Positions 1-9,300 of a stretch of DNA of 25,550 nt are shown piece after piece; the first letter of the stretch is position 1; every line of letters begins with the position of its first letter. The stretch comes from G039029935 sp039029935 (lineage in GTDB: Bacteria > Chloroflexota > Anaerolineae > Caldilineales > Caldilineaceae): contig JBCCFC010000016.1 in the NCBI GenBank assembly GCA_039029935.1, positions 1 to 25,550 of the forward strand, written 5' to 3'. The notes beneath the pieces were generated by a model. The model was not told where the DNA came from. It saw only the letters and a program-made list of their open reading frames with translations, and did no database searches. The translations under genes were made by a program, and so were the position numbers.

Positions 1-83
1 GCAGAACCGTGTGGCGTTGCACGTTTATGAATAGTGATAGGTAAATGGCATCCCCCTAGCCTCTCACATGCACACACTATCTA

Positions 84-3000
84 CTATTCACGATATAACC
101 ACCCGATTCGAAGCCACTGTGGATCGTTCTTACCAGCAAGGGATTGTAGTTTTGATGCCAACCGTTGGGGCGTGGTTGTACGTGGGTCCACGCCCAGCAT
201 TTTCTGCTGGGTTCGTTTATTGCCCAGGTCCATCAAATTGCGCATCGTGCCTCTTTTTTTGAATTTGCCATACTTTCGTAGTGTGCTTTTTTTCCCTGAG
301 TCGGTGAGTGGGGCACGGTTGCGAGAAGGCGAAGCCCCTGCCCAAAACTCTTCCTTTGGAATCCCCATTTGGCTGACTAAGTTGTTGACGTTTATATCCA
401 TCATACACATATTATAGCGTAATTTTCTTGTCGAACCATTGACAGTCGGGTCTTTGAAATAGGCCAACACCATCTGAATTTTGTTTTCTTTGTTCTTTTC
501 GATACCACCATGAGAGATATATTGTATAAATTTTCTATTTTTTATGTCTGGATTGCCTTGACCACCCAATATCTGTTCCAGCAGACGGTTATACTCATCC
601 TCTTGTGATTGAATCTGCGGTTCACTGGGTTCATTGTCGTCGTTGGGCAGGAGGCCACCACCAGAGATACCGCTTATCTGTTGATCATCATCCATCAATG
701 ACGAAACGATTTCCATCTCATCATCCTCAAAAGGATTATCAAAGTTCTCTAGCATTTGATAGCCAACGGCGGCTTGATAACAAGAGATGGCAAACTCAGA
801 GCAGATCATGCTATCGGGCTTGACCCCATACTTGGCATAGAGTGCCAGTGTGACCGCTCGATTTTTACTAAAGCCCGATGAACTGAGAATACCAGCGGAG
901 AATGCCGTTTTCGTGCTATAGCTAGCCCCTGCCCATTCCTGTGCAATGGCAGACACCAGTGGCCCCAACGTGTCATCGCTTGAACGGTAGACCAAATATA
1001 CCCCGGGGTCTAATGCAGCGGCCACCACGCCATTATTCACCGCATGGACAATCTCTCCATTCCCCGTATAGACGACCGCATGTCCAAATTTCGCATTGCC
1101 CAACCGTGCAACCTCTCTGGCTGTATATGGGGATAGACTAGGCGTGAACCCTTTCGCAAAGGCTCTGGTATAGGATGCAGCTTTCTGCATCGTTTGTACA
1201 TTCTCATTGCCGTGCAATAGCAAGATATCACCAGGCTGAAGCCCATCCAGCCAGACCATTGAAGACTGATAGGGCGTTACGGCTGTGTCATCTTGTGATC
1301 CTTGGCTCATTTCATCGAGCGTGTTAATCACCTTCAAAATATCTGTGATCGGCGTCTGGAGGAGTTCCTGCCAAGAGGGCAGTTTCTGCTTTTGCTCCAG
1401 ATGTTTCATGATCCCCAGAAGTTCATCTTTCTCTCGACCAGACACGCGCGCAAGGTTGTCCACAATCAAATCAATCGCAACCTCCTGCACAAAATCGTCT
1501 TGCTTGGTGGTACTCTCGTCATCCGTCCCATCATCGATCTCATCCACTGTATCATCCACCACAAATTCTAGATCACCGATAAGATCATCACCAATAAGAT
1601 TATCGCCGATTATATCGTCACCAATCACATCATCATCGATCATCGTCAGGTTTGTTTTTGTGTGGCTAAGGTCCATATCATGCTTGACCTCCATCTCATC
1701 CCAGAGGTCGACATCATACTTGTCTCCCATCTCATCCATGTCAGGGTCAGGGCCGATACCCATAATCCCGCCACCGATCATCCCACCACTATAGTTCCTG
1801 CTCCGATAGCTCATGTCAATCCCTATAATCCCCTGTTCGTTCTGGGTATCGTCAAGACTGACAACACTAATCTCCTGCTCATTGGAGCGCAATTCCCGCT
1901 CTTTATCCTGTTTTCTGAACGATTCCATTTGCAGATGCATTGAGACCATTTCATTATCAAGATAGTCTTCATTCATATACGCAAACGGGGTACGCACAAG
2001 TTGCTCAATGTTCTTTGGATCATCGTCTAAGGTTTGTGTCTGTTGCAGTTTCTGCATGGCAAGCAACAGCGCATTTTCCTCGGTTTCAAGTTCTCTCATC
2101 GTCAAATCTTGGATATTCGTCTGTGCAAGCTGCTCTTTGAGCGAAACATTCAATTCATTATCAAATTGTACATCAGGTTCGTCGTCAAGATCATCAACGC
2201 CATCCATATCGCCCCAATCCGAATCGGGCAATAGCTGTTTCATTGTCCTCAATTGCGCCTCACTCAGCTTTGTATATTTAAGCAAATCGCCCAATGTGTT
2301 AATCTCGTTCAATTCCTTCAGACGTCCATCGTCATCTTCAAGCGACCCTTTCCTGGGTGTCTGTCCACTCTCCACCAGTTCTGGGTTGACAGGTGGGCCT
2401 AAATGACTCAAAAACCATCGTTTTGTCTCCTCGTTGAGTTGTCGATACCCAGTATCATCGTACGGGCTGTAGTATGCAGCATAGGCCTCGGCAAACCATT
2501 CTCCAGGCGAAGAGAACTGATATCGCGAGAGAAAGCTGCTCTGACGCGCTGACTTTAGATAACTGACCCACGAGCCATATTGGTCACGTTGATAGACACG
2601 ACCATTCAAAACCACAGGACCGCCATCCGCAAGCGTAAATGGGTGTGCGGCGGCAATGCGCCACAACTCGCATAGATTCTTCAGCTTTTGTTTATTCTGT
2701 AGAAACTGTGCCCAGGCGAGGGACTCGCTCTGAAGCAGCTCTCTTTCAACCTCTTGCACTTTATCGGATAAACGCTCATAGAGTGATTGCGGAGAAATAT
2801 CCGTTGCACTTGTATTTTCAATGAGCTGACCCAGCATGTCGAGGAAGGTGTATGTTTTGTTTGATTTTGAAATGGTTAGATTGTTGTAGTCAGAGGGTGC
2901 ATAGCCAGCCAAGCGCAATAATGCATTGGCAACATCGGGCATCGAAATTGATTTATTATCTTTCTCAAGATAATGGGTGCGCCATCCACCAAACTGCGGA

Positions 3001-4616
3001 AGCCATCCCAACTTCTGTGTAAATTTAATCTGCTCATCCACCGCATGGCCCATCTCATGACGCAATGACTCTTTAAACAAATTCCCTTGTCGCACATTAT
3101 CTTCGTCGCCAAAAAATTGACGAGAACCTAACCCAAGGGCAATATCTTGCTCCCGATCCAGCGTACCATCATCAAACCAACTATTTAAGATGATTTTGTT
3201 CATCTTGCCCTGATATTTTCTAGCACTCATTGTTCCATGAAAGCCTCTGGAAATAGGTTCTTTTGTAATTGGGTTCATAGGACGCACCATATTAATCCGT
3301 TTTTTCTCCGCAGTATACGAGTTCGCACCACTAATTGGGGATAATGGATCATCCTGAACATCCATTATCTTCTCAAGCATAGGGTTGCCAGCGTAGTGTG
3401 ATCTTGGGATGTGTTGCAAGACTTCATCGACACGGCTCAATTGGTTTTGGGAAAAATCCTGCCCTTGACGGTCAGATGGATGCGCACCAATGATGACACC
3501 ATACTTCTTTGTCAGCGCAACATTTCTCTTTGAGTTATTCACAACACCAAATGGCACCATGCCTGTAAAAAAGCGATCCGTCTTACGTAGCTTACGCCCT
3601 GGTGCTTTAAATCGAAGGTCATCTGATGTAAGTACAGGCGAAAAATCATCCCCAACCATCGAATCTTCAACCAATACATTGCTCTCCTTGGGAACCACTT
3701 TTTTCCTCTTTCGTCGGCGGCCACGTTTGATAATCGGTTTCGTTAGATTGTGATCCTCCCGCTGAATGACAGCGGATGACGATGTTGTTCGTTGGATGAC
3801 TGGCTGCGAGGTGTTTTGCTGCCGAGTCGGTTGCCGTTGAATCACATTTCGATTGATTTCCTCCTCATGGTGATGTTTGCCATGCCCTGGATGCCGTTGA
3901 ATCACACTGCGGTTGACTTCCTCCTCATGATGATGCCCACTGTGTCCCGGGTGCCGCTGAATCTTACCGCCGCCCATCACCTCATACTCGTCAGCGTGCC
4001 AAGTGTGACGCTGAATGCCCTTCTGCGGATGGACCTGCCGATGCACTTCCTCCTCATGATTATGCCCGCCATGTCCCGGGTGCCGCTGAATCTTACCGCC
4101 GCCCATCACCTCATACTCGTCAGCGTGCCAAGTGTGACGCTGAATGCCCTTTTGCGGATGGACCTGCCGATGCACTTCCTCGTCATGATTATGCCCACCA
4201 TGCCCCGGGTGTCGCTGAATCTTACCGCCACCCATCACCTCATACTCGTCGGCGTGCCAAGTGTGACGCTGAATGCGTGGCGTTTTGGCACGGGGTGGCG
4301 ATGACGGCATGGGATAGCGTTGAATGGTGTTTGGTTGCTTTGGATTATACTGGCTGGAACTGCGTTGATGCGAACTGCGTTGATGCGAACTGCGTTGATG
4401 TGAACGCTGCAGAAATGGCGATGGTCCGCGCGATAGTCCGGTTGCCATGTGGCTGCGCACAAGCGTATCATCAGAGCCATCCCCCATTGTGGACAGCCCA
4501 CTGTTGCTGCCGACTGACTCAAACTGGTGTTCAAATCGCCGTTGGACATCAGGTTCCTGGAAGGTTTTGACGGTGCGCTTGGACTCTGGCTGTGTCTTGG
4601 ACTGTTGTTTCGACAT
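84..4616 (-). CDS. IQR-repeat multi-domain protein: metallopeptidase-like plus permuted NlpC/P60-like (polymorphic toxin / eCIS-effector-like)
   Basis: The product has 1510 residues. Residues 1-290 are low-complexity, with HQRSS repeats (72-87) and long units that each begin IQR (115-258), then single IQR motifs up to about 286. A very basic stretch (GRRRKRKK, 299-306) follows. Residues about 340-740 look like a zinc metallopeptidase: RHEMGHAVDEQ puts the HExxH ligands at H520 and H524, and GEWFAEAYAAYY (705-716) supplies a likely third ligand (E710), as in anthrax-lethal-factor-like enzymes. Residues 760-1110 are acidic. Residues about 1120-1285 match a permuted papain-fold (YiiX/NlpC-P60-like) domain: LQPGDILLL, FGHAVVYTGNGEIVHA (H1179) and MICSEFAISC (C1272). 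The 1340-1510 tail is basic and unrecognised. There is no signal peptide. AAGGAAC lies just upstream of the ATG. IQR-rich tails are typical of proteins linked to extracellular contractile injection systems (family knowledge). A role as a delivered effector is inference, because no injection-system genes are in the window. Confidence 0.85.
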   Translation of the reverse strand: MSKQQSKTQPESKRTVKTFQEPDVQRRFEHQFESVGSNSGLSTMGDGSDDTLVRSHMATGLSRGPSPFLQRSHQRSSHQRSSHQRSSSQYNPKQPNTIQRYPMPSSPPRAKTPRIQRHTWHADEYEVMGGGKIQRHPGHGGHNHDEEVHRQVHPQKGIQRHTWHADEYEVMGGGKIQRHPGHGGHNHEEEVHRQVHPQKGIQRHTWHADEYEVMGGGKIQRHPGHSGHHHEEEVNRSVIQRHPGHGKHHHEEEINRNVIQRQPTRQQNTSQPVIQRTTSSSAVIQREDHNLTKPIIKRGRRRKRKKVVPKESNVLVEDSMVGDDFSPVLTSDDLRFKAPGRKLRKTDRFFTGMVPFGVVNNSKRNVALTKKYGVIIGAHPSDRQGQDFSQNQLSRVDEVLQHIPRSHYAGNPMLEKIMDVQDDPLSPISGANSYTAEKKRINMVRPMNPITKEPISRGFHGTMSARKYQGKMNKIILNSWFDDGTLDREQDIALGLGSRQFFGDEDNVRQGNLFKESLRHEMGHAVDEQIKFTQKLGWLPQFGGWRTHYLEKDNKSISMPDVANALLRLAGYAPSDYNNLTISKSNKTYTFLDMLGQLIENTSATDISPQSLYERLSDKVQEVERELLQSESLAWAQFLQNKQKLKNLCELWRIAAAHPFTLADGGPVVLNGRVYQRDQYGSWVSYLKSARQSSFLSRYQFSSPGEWFAEAYAAYYSPYDDTGYRQLNEETKRWFLSHLGPPVNPELVESGQTPRKGSLEDDDGRLKELNEINTLGDLLKYTKLSEAQLRTMKQLLPDSDWGDMDGVDDLDDEPDVQFDNELNVSLKEQLAQTNIQDLTMRELETEENALLLAMQKLQQTQTLDDDPKNIEQLVRTPFAYMNEDYLDNEMVSMHLQMESFRKQDKERELRSNEQEISVVSLDDTQNEQGIIGIDMSYRSRNYSGGMIGGGIMGIGPDPDMDEMGDKYDVDLWDEMEVKHDMDLSHTKTNLTMIDDDVIGDDIIGDNLIGDDLIGDLEFVVDDTVDEIDDGTDDESTTKQDDFVQEVAIDLIVDNLARVSGREKDELLGIMKHLEQKQKLPSWQELLQTPITDILKVINTLDEMSQGSQDDTAVTPYQSSMVWLDGLQPGDILLLHGNENVQTMQKAASYTRAFAKGFTPSLSPYTAREVARLGNAKFGHAVVYTGNGEIVHAVNNGVVAAALDPGVYLVYRSSDDTLGPLVSAIAQEWAGASYSTKTAFSAGILSSSGFSKNRAVTLALYAKYGVKPDSMICSEFAISCYQAAVGYQMLENFDNPFEDDEMEIVSSLMDDDQQISGISGGGLLPNDDNEPSEPQIQSQEDEYNRLLEQILGGQGNPDIKNRKFIQYISHGGIEKNKENKIQMVLAYFKDPTVNGSTRKLRYNMCMMDINVNNLVSQMGIPKEEFWAGASPSRNRAPLTDSGKKSTLRKYGKFKKRGTMRNLMDLGNKRTQQKMLGVDPRTTTPQRLASKLQSLAGKNDPQWLRIGWLYRE
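1572..1634 (-). repeat. 15-bp degenerate tandem repeat encoding (I/L)IGDD units
   Basis: Four degenerate 15-bp units encode VIGDD, IIGDN, LIGDD and LIGDL at residues 997-1016, in the acidic linker between the metallopeptidase-like and NlpC/P60-like domains. The pattern resembles an Asp-rich, possibly calcium-binding spacer, but no classical RTX consensus is present. Confidence 0.75.
3843..4274 (-). repeat. Coding tandem repeat, 129-bp units, encoding IQR/HPGH segments
   Basis: Three near-identical units start at residues 115, 158 and 201 of the 1510-residue protein. Each begins IQRHTWHADEYEVMGGG and continues with IQRHPGHGGHNH and a Glu-rich piece. The first two units are full length (43 residues). 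The third loses its end, and a short fourth unit (IQRHPGHGKHHHEEE) follows. The units are His-rich and nearly identical at DNA level, so they are recent duplications. His and acidic residues could bind metal, but that is inference. Confidence 0.9.
4357..4401 (-). repeat. 15-bp in-frame tandem triplication (HQRSS)
   Basis: Three consecutive 15-bp units differ at one base and encode HQRSS three times (residues 72-87 of the 1510-residue protein). The copies sit in the disordered N-terminus, which fits slippage-type expansion. Confidence 0.9.
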
Positions 4617-4981
4617 CTCTGTTCCTTGTTGCTGACGTTATTCTTACAAAAATGATTATTTTTTGAAAAACACGACAAATGTACCATCACTCTTGGTAAA
4701 TGCGCAAACACAGAGACATGTAATTTTCAGTTCGTATCCATCAATAAAAACAGAATAGGGTGTGAATGAAGGCACTATGGTTTTTAAATATATAGATTTC
4801 TTGACTGACTGTCACGCCTGATACCATTAAACAGATTACGGTCCAAATATCTAGCCGAAAATTTATGTAAAAAAGATACAAAAATAGATTCAAATCAGTT
4901 GTTTTTAGATGGTGGGCAATCGCGGTATAATGAGGATACATTTCTGGATATTGATCAGCAGACAGAAGAAGGACGAGACAT
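4617..4981. other. AT-rich divergent intergenic region
   Basis: About 365 bp lie between two divergently transcribed genes. The stretch is clearly richer in A/T than the flanking genes, has many stop codons in all frames and contains no recognisable gene. A TATAAT box (4926-4931) and a ribosome binding site (4965-4973) serve the rightward gene. I see no equally clear promoter for the leftward gene. Confidence 0.7.
4926..4931 (+). promoter_or_regulatory. Candidate -10 box for the Gfo/Idh/MocA oxidoreductase gene
   Basis: This is a perfect TATAAT, 51 bp before the ATG. The corresponding -35 region is only T-rich (around 4899-4908) and does not match TTGACA, so the promoter call rests mainly on the -10 element and its position. 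Confidence 0.45.
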
Positions 4982-6061
4982 ATGGAACAACAAAACCGAG
5001 CAATCGTTCACTCCCCCCATCGGCTGAGCTTGTCGAAGCCGACGTCCCCCCTTCGACAAACTCAGGGGTCTGAACAGTTACAAAACTCATTACGCGTGGC
5101 TGTCATCGGCTGTGGCGCCATTGGCACTCGTCATGCGGAGGCAGTGCGTGGTTCGGACCATGCCACATTGGTCGCTACCTGTGATGTCAATCTTGCGCAG
5201 GCACAGAACGCATTGGCTGGGAAAATAGGCACGGCTTATGATGACCTCAACGAAATGTTGGCAGCGGAGTCATTGGATGTGGTGACAGTGGCGACGCCGG
5301 ATGACCAGCATGTAGAGCCTGTCATCAAGGCGGTCGAAGCGGGGTGTCACGTCTTTTGTGAGAAGCCGATGGCGACCAGTTTGGCCGATGCACGGCGCAT
5401 GGTGGAGGCAACAACACAGCATGACCGTCATCTTGCTATTGATTACAACCGACGCTTTGGCTTTGGCTATCAAAAGGCACATGATCTGATTACCGAGGGA
5501 CGGGTGGGTGACCTACGCTATGCCATGATTCGTGTCACCGATGGTATACCACGCTCGGCCAAGGTCCACAAACCCTACACGATTTTGACGGCACTGCTCT
5601 CGCATCACATCGACTTGCTTAGGTTTCTCTGCGGTGAGATTACCTCGGTTCATGCCACCTTTGCACCGCAAGAAAATCCAGGCGTTGTCTATGACTTGAC
5701 GCTGGCCTTTACCTTTGACAATGGCGCGGTTGGCTCGATTATCAGTGGATGGCGTAATGCCCCACAGCGCACATGGGAGTTAACCGAGATTGGCGGGATG
5801 GATGGCATGTTGTCGGTGGAGGATGTGATGCTCGGCGTCAAGCTCTGGACCAATCCCGATCAGGCCGAGACCTTTCGTCCCAGCTATTGGACGGGCAATA
5901 TCACCTTTTATGATTCGCTGCGTGTGCATGTGCAGTCGTTCTTGGCGCGGATTGCGGCGGGGCAGGCTCCGCTGGTGACGGGACATGATGGGCTGCGTGG
6001 GATGGAGATTATTCAGGCTGCGATTGAGTCGGGTGAGCGTGGGTCGGTTGTGAAGGTATAA
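4982..6061 (+). CDS. Gfo/Idh/MocA-family NAD(P)-dependent oxidoreductase
   Basis: The product has 359 residues. The Rossmann fold starts at residue 38 (LRVAVIGCGAIGTRHAEA, G43-x-G45-xx-G48). The family signature EKP is at 127-129 (HVFCEKPMATSLADA). HHIDLLRFLCGE (208-219) carries the usual catalytic-region His/Asp. Such enzymes oxidise or reduce sugars, inositols or related polyols with NAD(P). The substrate cannot be told here. GAAGAAGGA (4965-4973) lies 8 bp before the ATG and supports this start. The result is an extra 35-residue N-terminus, much of it encoded by a palindromic repeat (5024-5065). A shorter ancestral protein starting near residue 36 is likely. It stands alone on this strand, with no partner gene. 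Confidence 0.9.
   Translation: MEQQNRAIVHSPHRLSLSKPTSPLRQTQGSEQLQNSLRVAVIGCGAIGTRHAEAVRGSDHATLVATCDVNLAQAQNALAGKIGTAYDDLNEMLAAESLDVVTVATPDDQHVEPVIKAVEAGCHVFCEKPMATSLADARRMVEATTQHDRHLAIDYNRRFGFGYQKAHDLITEGRVGDLRYAMIRVTDGIPRSAKVHKPYTILTALLSHHIDLLRFLCGEITSVHATFAPQENPGVVYDLTLAFTFDNGAVGSIISGWRNAPQRTWELTEIGGMDGMLSVEDVMLGVKLWTNPDQAETFRPSYWTGNITFYDSLRVHVQSFLARIAAGQAPLVTGHDGLRGMEIIQAAIESGERGSVVKV
5024..5065. repeat. Palindromic REP-like element inside the 5' end of the oxidoreductase gene
   Basis: Two 15-bp arms (CTGAGCTTGTCGAAG and CTTCGACAAACTCAG) are inverted with one mismatch and separated by 12 bp, with C-runs beside them. The GAGCTTGTCGAAG core is a motif I recognise as a dispersed palindromic repeat in many environmental bacterial genomes (from memory, not searched). 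It is read through in frame as part of the N-terminal extension (LSLSKP...). Confidence 0.75.
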
Positions 6062-6108
6062 TCTTGCAATCAACTTGCATATGTATTCGCACCCAGAAAC
6101 CATAATGC

Positions 6109-6300
6109 TCAAACCGCCACCAATTTCATGGCCTTCCGCTCTTCCATAGTCACCGCCCAGCGCAATACGCCATAGGCAATGACGCCTGCCAACAGATGGG
6201 CGGTGGTTCCCGCAATAAAGATGCCCAGCAACCCCATCAGATAGGAACCGATATAGGCCAGCGGGATGTAGAAAATAAACATCTGCATCAACATCGACAT
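6109..6300 (-). pseudogene. C-terminal remnant of a MATE-family efflux transporter
   Basis: This is a 63-residue reading frame with two hydrophobic segments. The stretch MFIFYIPLAYIGSYLMG, then GLLGIFIAGTTAHLLAGV, looks like the last transmembrane helices of MATE multidrug exporters, which are normally about 450 residues. The rest is absent: two bases upstream of its first ATG lies the stop codon of the 1872-residue protein. No Shine-Dalgarno sequence precedes the ATG. It is most likely a decayed fragment left when the large secreted gene was placed here. A genuine two-helix small protein is the alternative. Confidence 0.5.
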
Positions 6301-6302
6301 TC

Positions 6303-9300
6303 TTATCGCACCACAGGCAAATAAATATGATTCTCAAGACCTGGCTGCTCACTGCCACCCGAACCCAATGTCAGGTCCAATGCTTGATACTGCGAATTGT
6401 CCCATGTTCCCTTGGCGGCAATGGTACGACCATTCACCTGAAAGGATATCTCTTGTCCCGCTACGCCACACGTGCCATCTGTCAGATGAACTGATTGCAC
6501 ATCGACCACATACACCAGTCGCTCTCTGCCACCTTCCGTCACGGTTTGTGTTGAGCCTTGACCACATTGCACACCGTTGATCCACGCTGTCACTGACTCA
6601 CCCACACGGGGCGGAGGTCCAGCAGCGGGTATGATATGACCGTAGAAGGTGGAGGGAGGTAGAGCAGCATATTGATGACTATCACTTGAATTGTGTATCC
6701 CAGCCGTAAAGGGAGCATCCTGCGGTGATAGTGTGGGATGGCCCGATTTGTGTGTACGCGTTTCATTACTTGTATGGTCATCATTTGTCACATTACTCAT
6801 AGAGAGGATAATCTGCTGATCGACATGAATCCAGTAACCACGCCCAAAGTCCAGATGTTTAAGCTCATTCGCCCAGGCTGGCACAGTGGGGTCTGGGCTA
6901 AATCCTCGCCAAGGGTCGCTCATATCATTGCCATTATAGCCATACACAAGGTTGTAGTCATGACGGAGGGAGGCCAAGGCATGGGTAATGGTCCGTCGTT
7001 CTTGGATGGGATAGGCGAAGAGGTTCCAGCCCGCTGTGCGTAACGGGATTTCCAGCGTTGACATCAACGCATAGAGACCTGGTTCTGAGGCAATGCCCAA
7101 CGCCTCGGATGCAGAGCTATCCTCCAGCAAGGTGGTATTGAGTTGTTCCCAGCGGGGGCCTGCCTCATCGTAGCGATGGATGGTGAGGAAATCCTCTTCT
7201 CCAGGTGGAATCTCATCAATTAAATAACGGAAGCGCATACTTGAACCCGCAACAGAAGGTGCGTTTTCTGAGGCGGAGATGTAGTAGCCCTTGCCAATGA
7301 TGGTCATCCAGCTAGGGGCTTCGGGCAAGAAGGGTGTGGACTGGATGGAGTGGAACTCACCGGGGCGGAAGTCCTGCTGTGGTACATAGAGCATTAGCTG
7401 TACATCGCTAGAAGTGGCAGGGGCGTTGTCCACATGGCTGTCGATGGTTTGACGCGCCAATAACTCATAGCCGTCCAAGTCGATGGGGGCACCTCCTAGC
7501 CCATAATCAACCACGATTAAGCGTTGCGGGTTTGATTCATCGACCCAGAGGACAATTTGAGCAGAAGGTGCTGGCTCTGGCAGGTTAAATGTGCCTTGAA
7601 AAACGCCGTTTGCATACACCAATGAGATGGTCGTGGGCAGGTTATCGGTACTTGGAAATAGCTGTGCTTTTAGGGGCAAATTTTCCGTGAGCGCAATGCT
7701 ATCTACACCAGCAACGGACATGGTTATGGTGCTGGATGAGATAATCGATAGCTGTACCTGGGGTCGCCACGTGTCGTAAATACCCATTGTCACGTAGTCG
7801 CTTTCACTTTCTAGTGATTGACAACCACTACGCAGCGTCTCGGTTTCAAAGACACAAAGTCGGTCGCCTTCCTGCGCCCCCCATCCACGCACATAGTCAT
7901 AGGTGGGTCGTCCAAGGTCGATTAGCTGTGTCGCGTTGGCAACAGTCTCCGTAATCACTGTCGGTGAACGGAAGAGAAATGCGCGTGCGTGATCACCCGG
8001 TTGATAATGTCCACCCTCTGCATTGATCAGCGAAAACAAGGGTGCATCAAAGACCTCTGTTTCTGTCATCGGTGTTGAAAAAGACACATCTGTGATATTA
8101 AGCGGTAGCTGGGTTGGCCCCTGATTCATTTCGAGATAGGGGGCGGTTGGTGCGTGTAAAAAAGGATAGTGCGTTACAATCGTTTCCCAATCCGAACGAC
8201 CCAACAGTTGATTGCTCAAGGTCTCTTCACAATCAGGCAACCAGTCGCTTTGGGGACGAAACTCGGTTTCCTCATCTTGATATGGATTGTTCATCGCACC
8301 CAAACAGGTATCCACGCGGATGAGCGTATCGTCATCTGCCAAGCCGAGGTAGTTATCCTGCAAATAGAAAAGATAGTGGCTTAATTCATGGGCAAAGGCA
8401 CGGGGCCAGTCACCACCAACGGCATTGACCGAATTGCTAAAGCGGCTCCAGACAACGCCCATACGCACAGCCCCAGGTGTGTAATGAACCAGCGTCGTTG
8501 CGCCAGAAACAACGAGTGTTTCGTTGGCCGTAGCCGCGACAATACCGCCAATATCTGCATTGGGGCGTAGACGATTGCTGGCGTAAATCTGCACATCAGC
8601 GTTATCCCACTGTTCTTTGTCATGATAAATCGTCACATCACCCAGTGTCGCCTGACCATTGGTCCAATCATAGAGCATCTCTGCGGTGTGATAGATGTCG
8701 GCCTCAAGTTGGGCAAGAAAGCCAGTATCGAGACGGGCATCCCACTCTAGCGAAACATCCAAGTTAAAGATCAGTAGTGGGTTTGTGGGAGAGGTGACAA
8801 GGGTGTGTAGCCCTGTTGTCGATAGGGGTGATAAGGCAAGACCAGATGAAGTGACGGCGGCACTGGTGTAGTAGAGCGAGTAGGATTGGGTTGCGCTGAT
8901 GGGGGCGATGGCCACAAACTGGTCGATGTTGTCAAACAAGGCATTGCTCTGAAGAATGCCCTGCTGGTCGGTGCGAATGATATTATCATTGCTATCGACC
9001 AAGACACCACCATCAATGGCACCAATCGGGATCACATAGAGAGAGGCGTCAGGCTGGGGGACCTGTGTTGTTGTGCCGTTGCCATCGGTGACTTGGGTGA
9101 AGACTTGAATGGTGTTTCCTTGCACACGGAAGGGGCGTGTGTGCGCATTGAATAACGGGCGTTCGAGCATCAAGGGCAAGCCATCATGAATCACCCCGGC
9201 TGGCGGATAGGCTTCGAGCAGCAAGGTAACATTGCTGTTCTGACCAAAAAGGCCACTTGCGTAGACATCCCATGTAAATGTCTGTGGGGTGTTGGTGGCA

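Noticed and set aside
1285..1794. 169-residue Ser-rich plus-strand reading frame
   Set aside because: Antisense shadow of the acidic linker of the 1510-residue protein. Its Ser/Ile richness comes from reading Asp/Gly codons backwards.
3843..4274. CRISPR-like array
   Set aside because: The repeats are contiguous 129-bp coding units without spacers and with no cas genes nearby.
3792..4304. 170-residue plus-strand reading frame over the IQR repeats
   Set aside because: It is the antisense shadow of the tandem repeats in the 1510-residue gene. Its repetitiveness only mirrors that gene and it has no ribosome binding site or family resemblance.
84..4616. Canonical eCIS core (DUF4157) domain in the IQR protein
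   Set aside because: The IQR tails are similar, but I do not see the DUF4157 motif itself. The HEMGH domain fits a lethal-factor-like metallopeptidase better, and no injection-system structural genes are present.
5780..6358. 192-residue minus-strand reading frame crossing three genes
   Set aside because: It overlaps the end of the oxidoreductase, the MATE remnant and the secreted gene out of frame, and its sequence looks like no protein family.
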